DNA of 64,000 bases from Chanos chanos (taxonomy: Eukaryota > Chordata > Actinopteri > Gonorynchiformes > Chanidae). The position numbers and the translations under genes are program-made. How positions within the stretch are numbered: the first letter of the stretch is position 1; every line of letters starts with the position of its first letter. Where the stretch lies: NCBI RefSeq assembly GCF_902362185.1, contig NC_044495.1, positions 9,863,711 through 9,927,710 of the forward strand, in the 5' to 3' direction. This document shows positions 55,160 to 64,000 of this stretch, in pieces. The notes under the pieces were generated by a model that was not told the DNA's origin, ran no database searches, and saw only the letters and a program-made list of their open reading frames with translations.

Positions 55160-57569
55160 TTTGGTAAGCAACAAAGTATTTTTTTTTTTGTCTTCAGGGG
55201 TGAAAAAAAATGGCAGCTGAAAGATTTAAGTGGTTTTGTACATGCTTTAGCAGTATATAATACAGTTTGTACCATTTGTACCTGAAAATATGCAGTTCTG
55301 TAAAATAATTTTGCCTTTACTTCCACTCTAAAAGAAAGAGACAAAAAAAATGTTTTCGCATAAAGAAAGATTGTGATAACTGTGACTTGTAAATTGTTTG
55401 TTATGTCATGATCCATGTATTCCTATATCACAGGTCATTTTTCTGTGAAATGTCAGAATGATATTTGTTCTTTTTTTCATAGCTTATATCAGTATAGGAT
55501 CTAACTATGGATAGCAAGTATCTAAAGAAGGAAAAAAAAACCCACAAACCCAAGATACTGAACATATGATTTGTTTTAGTGTTGGGCTCATATCTATTGG
55601 TTAGGCATCTATTAGAGGGAATAGAGCAGATTTGCTCTAGATGACAGTTTAAGGAAGGAATTCTTGGATTCCTTAACTGCCGAATAGATCCTAATTAAGA
55701 TTTCATTCATGTCAGCAAATATGTCATTAAGGTAACAGCACTTTAGATTGGAATTTGTTATGTCTGTGAAGCCCAGCCTGACTGAAATTCTATATCCTGT
55801 ATATCTTTGGGTCCAAGTAAAGTTTGAATGGGCGTAAACGTGTCATAAGATCGTTTAGTGTTTTCGTAGCAATATTTAGTCCATTACTTTAACAGTTAGA
55901 ATTGTGATGAAATGAAGACCTATTGGACCTGTAAATTCCAAATATGTTTGACATGATGAATTGCTTAAGTATTCATGCATTTGTGATATCTATCAATGCT
56001 GTTGTGTCCTGAAAAGGGTCTAATCTACTTTTCTGAGCTGTTCGTTATCTCATAGTGCACTATGTAATCTGCACAGTAATGACAAAAAAAAAAGACAATA
56101 TCTCTGCTCTTGTTGAAAACAAAGAGAGGTTGGAGGGAGTTTGCACTTCCAAACAGTTAACCAATGATATCACAGAAGTTAAAAAGACATTTACTAGCTC
56201 CCACGGGTGTTAATGTTTTTGTATTCGTACTGAGTCATCATATGATCTTTGTAAAAGAAAGAAAATATCTGAATTTAATTCAGGAACTCAAGTTATTCAA
56301 TCATTGGCTTTTCATGAAATTGTTTTTTTTTTGTATATTATAAGAAATGTTTTGCCATTTTTTGATGTTTTAATACACTTTATATACTGAAAGATAATTG
56401 GGTTGTCATTTTGTTTTTCTTGTCTTAATCCAGAAGTGAGAAAACCCTCTGACATTAGGTAAAATCAGTGGACGGGTATGCATTATGATTTAAAGTCTGC
56501 TGGTGTAATGGTGTTTCATTTGGTGAAGAAGTAGGACTATAATGAAAAAATGTTCTTGGGAAGTTAGGGGAAGTTAAGAGCCATTTTAAATAGCTCATTT
56601 TGCACTGAACAAAATACTTCAAGACACATAATCATTTGCTGCATGACAAGCCACAAAAGAAATAGTAAACTATTTTATTTTTCAGTTTTGCTATGTACAG
56701 TTTCTTTATATAGTGAACAATCAAATGGTTTCATCACGCTGATGAAGGAAAACATGTAAAACATGATTCAGAAAGCACTGTTTACATAAATACAGTTATT
56801 TTGTCTCATATACACAAACATATATTAGCTTTTTTCCATGTCAGAAAAATGACAATGAAACTTTTGGTTTTCTGTCAATGGGCAATAAATTAGTTTCAGC
56901 TTTGGAATGTACATAAGATAATCTGCAACATCTGAAGTGCCATAGAGAGTGAATGAGTGATTGTTGTCATGATGTACTTGACCTCATTCAGGAGGTTAAA
57001 TACTTAATGATAATACTGCAGTATATATGGTTGGTTTTGTAAGGACTGTTTGTTTAACTGGATTGTGATTTTTTGATTAACCCCTAGGTGGCAGTGTTGA
57101 TGTTAGCAATAGTCCAGTAGGGTGGTGTGAATGTGAGGACTTTTTAGAGGTTTTAACTGACTGATTTACCACATGATTTAACCATAGGGGAAGCCTGAGA
57201 ACCACATAATGTGCATGAGTAGAAAATAAATGACCAGCAAGAAAACGTAAATAACGCGGAATTATCAGATATTCAATGTTGGCTCTCAAATATACCCAAT
57301 AAATGTTGTTACTGATATTTTCCTTAAAATGGGTCAAATAGTAATGACATATAATGTGAGGTGGATTCTTCATTAAGTGAGAAGTCTGTTAGTTCTCATG
57401 TATTATTTATCACTGTTTATAATCAATATTTATGAATACATATACATATTGAACCATGTAGCACTCCCAGGGTATTCATGAGTATGTGGAGAGGAGACTG
57501 AATATCTTGTGATGCGATTGTGACACGGGAGGGTTTGCAGAGTGCGTGGATTTTGACTGAAAAACTGGC
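54552..57569. other. znf395 and pnoc 3' UTRs, converging
   Basis: Plus-strand AATAAA copies are at 54792-54797 and about 56885. Either could end znf395; a long UTR of about 2.3 kb is possible. A (GA)n tract lies at 55126-55157. No coding exon was seen. The minus-strand end of pnoc is not placed: only AATAAT-type variants lie below 57570. Confidence 0.45.
55126..55157. repeat. (GA)n microsatellite in the znf395 3' region
   Basis: About 16 GA units flanked by AT-rich DNA, about 575 bases after the znf395 stop. Confidence 0.85.
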
Positions 57570-59629
57570 TTACACTTCATTTTGCTGGGTAATGTCAGCA
57601 GACACACTGTTAAACTCGCTGGCACGGGTGGTCATCCCCAGATACTGCTTCAAAAACTCGCTGAAGCGTTTCTGGTTGTTCCACTTTCGGGCAGATTTGC
57701 GTACCCCTATGAAGCCGCCGTAACGCTTCTGCAAGGACCTGCCAGGATCCATGAACTTCCTGTAACCATACTTGCCTTTGAGGAACCCTCCAAAGCGTTT
57801 GGTCAGGTTAATTGCTGCCTCTTCCTGTTCGCTCTCCATCTCGCTACGGCCTTCCTGCTCATCCTCATCATCCGTCACTGACTGGGGCTGCTGTGAATTG
57901 TGTGGGGCATTGAGCTGGTTGGTTGGGTTCTCTCTTCCAAGCTCGTCCAGGTCCAAGGCTCGTGCCACATGGTCAAACCGCTGCAGAGCTCCTGAGGGCA
58001 ACAGCCCTTCATCTGCCTGATCCAGGGGCAGAAGAGCTTCCACCTCTTCCTCAGCTCTTTTTAACATAGTGTCACCTACTGACAGGGAGGCCAACTGCGA
58101 CTGCTCCATGGCTTTGCGACACAGCTCCCACGTAAGGCCTTGTGAAACCTTGGCCTGACATTCCACTAGACAGACCTGAGTAAGCACAAAAACATATTCC
58201 ATAAACTTCAGAATGAACCACAAATGACAGAAGACATACTTAGGTACTCAGTTTTGGGTAAAATCTCCTCTTTCTGAGATTGGCCGGCTGTCATAATTGA
58301 AGACAGCTATAGTCAGATAAAGCAATAATAATCCAGGTTGCAGCCACAGGTTTAACTGTCCATGTTTGTAGACTTGCAGAGCTGTCAGAGTTATTAGCAT
58401 CTCTATTCTTTCACCCTCCTCTGACTGGTTTTCCACAGAGCTGATGGCAATCAGTGTATGTAATCATTCACAACGAAAACAAGGTCACAAGCATTATGTG
58501 GGTGGTGCACTAATGCACAGATCCTCATCAGACTATAACTCTGTCATTATTCAACAGTGTGGTGACCAAATACATGAAATGACTGTGACTAAAATTTGAA
58601 ATTTCAAACTGAATCTCTACATCTTTTGAAATTTCTATGTGACTGTCTTAAAAACTCTATTTAAGTACTGTATCATTGTGAACAGGTCACACTTTTTACT
58701 GATCCACATATCAAAGGTAAACATAACATAATGCATCTTCGACAGTTCTTAAAAAAGGTATATGACTTAACATTGGAGCTATTTGGAAGCTACAGAATCA
58801 GTTCTGTTGAACAAGATTTAGCGAAATACAAAAGTCACGATGTTTTGATTCAATCTACAACATCAAAACAGAAGAGTGTGTCCCACACTTAGTCTTACCC
58901 CAAGGATTCAATTAGCTGATAGGAATTAAAAGTTTGGAGTGAGGAGAGGTTGAGTCATGATTTGGGAGGGGTAGGAGGCTCGTAAAAGAGGAGAAGAGAG
59001 ACAGATATGCCCTTTCTGGTCATTCATGCTGCAAAGTGATAGAAAACACCCCAGGGAGACGTGACAGAACACGACAGGAGCTTCACTTTGTTCCATCAAT
59101 TTCCGCCACCAGCCCAACCAGAGGATGTCATTGTATTTTCTACTTTATTATGCATAGATAATTAAATCACCACAGCTGTTTAAAGTCAAAAGCTAATCTA
59201 CACCTAAATTAGTACTTCTGCCCCCAAATACGCCTACTGTTGACATCAAACACGAAAGAGTGCCCTGGTGTTCATCATTTTCCTATGAACTGCAAAAAAA
59301 AAAAGAAAAAGGAACAATCTAATGTTGCTGATGATGACCTTGTACTTAAATGCTTAATCTTTCAAATCTAATTACAAAAAGAGAGGAAATTGTCTCAGTT
59401 TAATGAGACTAACAGACTATGATCAGTAATATGTGGGATCAGCCGCTGGCAGACGCATTCTATAGAGGCCCGGGGATAAGGCTCATAATGGGGAACTCAC
59501 CAGTGTGTTGAAGGCTTGGTCTTTCGACAGGACTTGGCTGCAGGACAAACAGTCCCTCTGACAGTCCCCACGTACTGGAACACACAGACACAGACACAAG
59601 AGCAGCAACGTCCACAGCGGGGTCTTCAT
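57570..59629 (-). CDS. pnoc: Prepronociceptin (nociceptin/orphanin FQ precursor)
   Basis: Two coding exons on minus: 59501-59629 (43 codons) and 57570-58175 (201 codons plus stop), GT-AG, phase 0; 244 aa against 176 in human. Residues 1-21 are a signal peptide (MKTPLWTLLLLCLCLC). Six cysteines at 23, 27, 30, 45, 49 and 62 form the opioid-precursor cysteine module (DCQRDCLSC, VCLVEC, ELC). An acidic spacer follows. Three KR sites then release FGGFLKGKYGYRKF... (171-192), YGGFIGVRKSARKWNNQ (195-211, the nociceptin position) and FSEFLKQYLGMTTRASEFNS... (214-244, the conserved C-terminal peptide). The KSARK core and FSEF tail identify PNOC and exclude penk, pdyn and pomc. Nociceptin acts through the receptor Oprl1. 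The nociceptin starts with Tyr rather than mammalian Phe. Confidence 0.95.
57672..57722 (-). other. pnoc: Nociceptin peptide with N-terminal Tyr
   Basis: Seventeen residues, YGGFIGVRKSARKWNNQ, flanked by KR on both sides; same length as mammalian nociceptin (FGGFTGARKSARKLANQ). Differences are Tyr1, Ile5, Val7, Trp14 and Asn15. Confidence 0.9.
57729..57794 (-). other. pnoc: Second FGGF peptide in the nociceptin precursor
   Basis: Twenty-two residues starting FGGFLKGKYGYRKF and ending PGRSLQ, between KR sites. It has an opioid-like FGGF head and a basic middle. No counterpart exists in human PNOC as I know it. Confidence 0.85.
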
Positions 59630-59805
59630 CTCTCACTACGTTTTATGGCGCTAGTGGAGCCTGCACAGATTATACAGAGGAGAAAGAGGAAGAGAGAAGG
59701 ACAGGGTTCACGTAGAAGTCACAGAGGAGCCTCTGAGCCTTTTCCTATCGATCATTTCTCTTGCAACCAGACGTGGCTCTGAAGTTCAGTGCCGCAGAGG
59801 GTTTT

Positions 59806-59813
59806 TTTTTATA
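59806..59813 (-). promoter_or_regulatory. pnoc: Possible TATA box of pnoc
   Basis: On minus the sequence reads CTTGTATAAAAAAAA, about 180 bases upstream of the pnoc ATG. A start site near 59780 would give a 150-base unspliced 5' UTR. A spliced 5' exon elsewhere cannot be excluded. Confidence 0.4.
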
Positions 59814-59829
59814 CAAGCTTTTGCAATCT

Positions 59830-61894
59830 CCTAGACAAAACCATGATCAGACAATAGTTTTGTCTACAACTAACCTAAGGTCACTATGAAGCTTTATGGA
59901 TCAGTAAATGTTGTCTGATGGAACAGAAGTGCCTTATCTAAGCAGAGAGTCAGAGAGGCGTGTGGTTTATATGATTTTATATCTGAAATGGTCTGCATTT
60001 GCTATTGCTTCATTAGCAAAGCTCATCATCTGATGCAGTTGAAGTCAGAATTAGAGTTGAAGTTGTAATGAGACTAAAATGGAGAAGAGAAGGCAGATTT
60101 GGGCATTGACTGGTGACATATTAGTCATTAGGAGCACCAGAGTCGAGGCATACATGGGGCATAACAAAAAAAACAAAACAACCCCCCCTCCCCCCCAAAA
60201 AAAAACATGAATGAAAACTGTCAGTGCTCACATAAATGAGGAAATAAACACGATTCATTGGGTCCAATGGACTGTTTGTTTTCCCATTTTGACTGATATT
60301 TTCAATGGACCGGCCAGTATTAAAATACATCATAATGACTAAATACATGGAAATAAATTTGCTGATCCTGTTCACTAATTAACCATGCCACACTTCTGCT
60401 GACACTTATAATTCTGCTCTGTTAAAACTTCACAAAGTAAGAGTGGGACTTGGAGATGGACTTTGCAAGAAAAACTTAGAATGAAGACCATGAACCCAAA
60501 GGTAGCAGTATGTTTCAATTTAAGGTTGTTGATTCAGCAAATTTGTTTTCCATTAACCAGAATAAGTTTTTTTTTTTTACAAAAACAGACAAAACAGGGA
60601 GTCTTTTACAATGAAGGGACGACACTGAAAACAACGGAAAAGAAAACGACCAAGTTATTCACCGAGACAATCGAGAATGTACTCCGTGATCTTTGTGGAA
60701 ACAGTAGCGTTTAGAGGGTAACAGATCAGGTGAACATACACACCCTCTTGGTTAGAAAGTTGTCTGAGCCACAGTAAGGCACAAAAATTATAGTATAATT
60801 TGCCAAGAATCGATATCTGCCCTGAGTGAATTTTTATTAAATACAACCGCTTCAAAAAAGGAAAGAAAAGAAAAGAAGAGAAAAGAAAAGACAAGACAAG
60901 ACAGGACAGGAGAACGTATTTATGCACAGGGTGGTGAGTTAATACACAGCTTTTGGAGGGAGATAGACAAGGAAGTGGTTATTGATGCTGTGCTTCTAAA
61001 GGCAGTTTATTATGCTGGATTGATTTTTTTACGGTACAGCGCTCTCATCACTCCACAAAAGTGTAGATTGAAGCAGGTCATCAGGTTTGCCAAACTGGGG
61101 CACTAAGACTGCAAATCACATAGAAATGCAATGGGAGTGCAGATAACTGTGGGAGATATAAATATTCCTACACATTCTGTCTGAAGGTGTATTTCTCGTC
61201 TCTTTTGTGAGAAAAAAAAAAAAAGTAAAATCCACAAGGCTGAAGTTTGAATAGAATCTTTTAACTGACATCATCAGTCTTAAAAACAAGCTTGTATCTT
61301 ATCCTTGTGAAATGTTATAAAACAAACCAAAACAAACAAATCTTTTTATGAATTAAATCTAAGGAATATTTTCCCCCCCCTATCGAATCACGCATCAAGC
61401 ATAGATCAGCAGAACGGCACTGGATTTTGCTGGCATCTGAACATCTCTTCATCTCTGCAGGGCTATCCTGAGCTTTTTAACAGGCGCAGTGCACAGCAGT
61501 GGGTCTTAAAGATCCAATTAATACGTTAGATTATGTAATTAAAAGAAACTAACTAAGATTAACAGGCAGGGAAACAGTGGTTTAACTCTTGACCTTTCGA
61601 ATTATCTCATAAATTCTCCTTGGAAAATGCAGAGGCTGCCACATGCTTCTAATCAGTGAAATGAAGAGTAAATTGCCCAGGTGTATTAAATTCTGCTTTT
61701 AGAAAAAGAAACATTCCATCCTATAATCTATTCTCTCAGGCATGGGCACCACTTTTCTTCAATATAACGTTCATCTTGGCACAGCGTTGTGAAATCTCTC
61801 ATCGTTTCAATGTGAGAATTTGATTGTTCACGTATGGATGGTCTTCCGTGAGAGTTTTGGTCTGCTCTAGTCCATACTCTCTGTTTGGAAGTGT

Positions 61895-61928
<34 letters not shown>

Positions 61929-64000
61929 ATTTCCATATTTCTCTGATTGTTCTGCTACAATGTGGTTCAATTTGCATTGAGAGTAGCCAAGCATTTGTTC
62001 CGTAATGCTGATGTTTTGCACTTTTTTTCCCCACAGCACGCTCTCTGTGGTCACAGTTATTTATCTTTTGCCTAAAAACCGCACATGAAAGAACAGCTGG
62101 TGACCAGTCAGTTAACAGAGTGGGTAAAGATTCCAATTTCTTCTTCATTCTCTGTATCCACCTCTGATTTCTACTTGAACTGAGACATCCTCAATCATTT
62201 TAGACATGTTTTCTCTGGAGACATTGAGTGTGTTCTGCCAAATGTGTTTGGCTAAAAACACAATTGCTCAATTAAGCTTGAGAGCCAAATGGTGCCTGTA
62301 GCACATGGCTCATTTCGCCATTACTGCCGCCATAATCAAAGCTAAATGCCCAGGAGAATGGTAGGCTACTAGCAGAAGAAGGGTGGTACTCACTTTACTC
62401 TCAGAGAAGCTCAAAATGATATGCCTTCAGAATCCAAAAAGAACACGGGTGACTTTGAGGAGTGACAGTGAGTCACTTCCTGTTGCCATCACTTAAAACA
62501 CACCTGTGTTTCTTCAATGTGGTGAAAAACCAGCCAATAGATAAAAAAACGTTACCAAGTGTTGTACTGAGATATATTTGATTAGAAATTTGGTCAGTGT
62601 CACACTGCCATAATATGTATTCAACCACAAATACATATTGTCATTGGACATTTTTGAATGAAAAATTCCTCTGGTCAAATGCCTATTTTTTTTCATAGTA
62701 TCTGACAAACTTGACATGAAAAGAGCAACCTTGACCTCAAGAACGTCTGAAATGTGGGGCGTGCATGAAATGTACCTTTTCTGTAATTCACTGTCTGAAG
62801 GAGTCAAAAAGAGACCTAACTTAATTGTTCTTCATCCGGACCATTGTTGCGCATGAAGGATTTAATCATTATAAACAAATAGCCTGTTCTATATTTGCAC
62901 CTATAGATTGTTTGGAGTGTCCACAGCATGGCTTCACACGCTGCTTTATACGGCTCTGATTGACGGAGCAGTGGCAGCGTGTGTTTTTGGCTTCTTTTGG
63001 CACACTGAGCTCTAATAAAAGAACTGCAAGGCAGACAACTTATGAACAGTACATGGAAAATTGAAGGGATATTTTGAAAGATGTGCAAGTTTGGCACAGA
63101 GAGCACACAGGTATCACAAAATATTCTTTGGGAGAAATGACTTAGTCAAATGGTTGAAGTTTTTGTATAAACTCTCTGAGAAAGAACCATACTGTTTCAG
63201 AGTTTATGTATGTTAATTCAAAAATGCATTTGGAAAATCAACATCACGTGCATTAACATGTGATACTGACACTTCAGCGCAATCTTGTCCTGTTTTGTTC
63301 TATTTGCGAATGCAGCCGCAACATATCTGGACCTTTGACCTTCCAGTGGTCGATGGAGACTGTTGTCACAATGTACGTTTAATGCAGTTTTGCCTGGTGT
63401 GCATGCACCAGCTCACACAATCGAATTGTGTGGTTTGGTCTGGTAATGCAGACCTTGACATCTTTAAGCATGACAGGACCTTATGACTATTGGCAAAACG
63501 AAAGAGAAGAAAAAACAAAGGTGATCAATGAATGCTATTATCAACCCTCAGAGAATGCTTGAGAGGTTTCAACATAGAATAGTTGATTTAAGATTTAGTA
63601 TTGACTAAAAAAACCAAGCAGAGGTTCTTTGTTAATGAACTGAGCCAGATTATTGTCGAGGCTAAACTACAGAATAACGGCCAAGATTCAAACGGCCTTT
63701 TATGTTGTTGCTTTCTCTTAGAAAACAGATACAAGCCCATGGAGACTCCAAACTTCACACCCAGATGGTATGATCACAGTGGGAGACTTTGCTGCTGGTC
63801 TTTACCCAGCTGTGGAAGCATCTCTGTGACGCTAGTCTCCCCCTCTACACTCACTCACATGCGTACACATACGCACACACACACACACACAAGCACAAAC
63901 ACAAACATAATCAGCAAATATACACAAAATTGCATCAGATTCAGTTTGACTTTGACTCCGAATAGTCATATCCATTGACCTGGAGAGAGGATCTCGTATA
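59830..64000. other. Intergenic DNA with no gene recognised
   Basis: Both strands were read. The longest frames (90-125 codons) are low-complexity or lack splice sites and homology that I can name. It holds a C-rich run (about 60180-60200), an AAAAG-rich tract (about 60858-60910), (TC)n at about 61899-61926 and (CA)n at about 63881-63892. Distal pnoc regulation may lie here; nothing specific was seen. Confidence 0.5.
61899..61926. repeat. (TC)n microsatellite
   Basis: About 13 TC units upstream of pnoc. On minus it makes a poly Arg-Glu frame that is not a gene. Confidence 0.85.

Noticed and set aside
57570-58223. Calling the opioid precursor pdyn or penk
   Set aside because: The KSARK core, the FSEF C-terminal peptide and the znf395 neighbour fit only pnoc, despite the YGGF head.
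63601-63978. A 125-codon frame near the right edge
   Set aside because: It contains a (CA)n His-Thr run, lacks an ATG context or recognisable domain, and no neighbouring exon fits.

Overview
The window is vertebrate nuclear DNA, almost certainly from a ray-finned (teleost-type) fish. Genes have many short exons with GT-AG introns. The proteins are vertebrate orthologues, the repeats are microsatellites plus worn fish-type transposon pieces, and the nociceptin precursor is of the long fish kind. I rebuilt exons by hand from splice sites and reading phase. In the five genes complete in this window with a family I know, the phase closes across every junction; the same holds for the transmembrane adaptor.

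Layout, left to right. (1) 1-1681 (+): the 3' end of tulp4 (tubby-like protein 4), followed by its 3' UTR to a poly(A) signal near 3515. (2) 3819-9952 (+): slc18b1, a 12-TM vesicular amine/polyamine transporter, 15 coding exons, 459 aa. (3) 11725-22520 (-): ahi1 (jouberin), 26 coding exons, 1211 aa, a ciliary transition-zone protein with a WD40 region and an SH3 domain; it converges on slc18b1. (4) 24263-29335 (+): a full-length armadillo-repeat protein of 584 aa that looks collinear with yeast Vac8 and keeps an N-terminal acylation motif; it diverges from ahi1. (5) 30452-37653 (-): map7 (ensconsin), 15 coding exons, 619 aa. (6) 42633-46117 (+): a raft-type transmembrane adaptor of the PAG/LIME class with a CxxC juxtamembrane motif and several tyrosine motifs. 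(7) 48355-50434 (+): two phase-matched exons that I do not recognise. (8) 51073-54551 (+): znf395 (papillomavirus-binding-factor/HDBP family), 9 coding exons, 454 aa. (9) 57570-59629 (-): pnoc (prepronociceptin), 244 aa. From 59630 to 64000 I see no gene.

As I recall the human map, tulp4, slc18b1, ahi1 and map7 all belong to human 6q, while znf395 and pnoc are neighbours on human 8p21. The window therefore joins two ancestral blocks between map7 and the adaptor (about 37.7-42.6 kb), a region rich in simple repeats.

The points most worth a second look are the apparent vertebrate Vac8 orthologue, the adaptor next to znf395 (parallel to PAG1-ZNF704 and LIME1-SLC2A4RG, suggesting a third ancient copy), the unrecognised exons whose frame runs to a stop just before the znf395 start, and the fish pnoc whose nociceptin begins with Tyr and which carries a second FGGF peptide. 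No tRNA, rRNA, CRISPR array, retrovirus-like element or complete mobile element was recognised.
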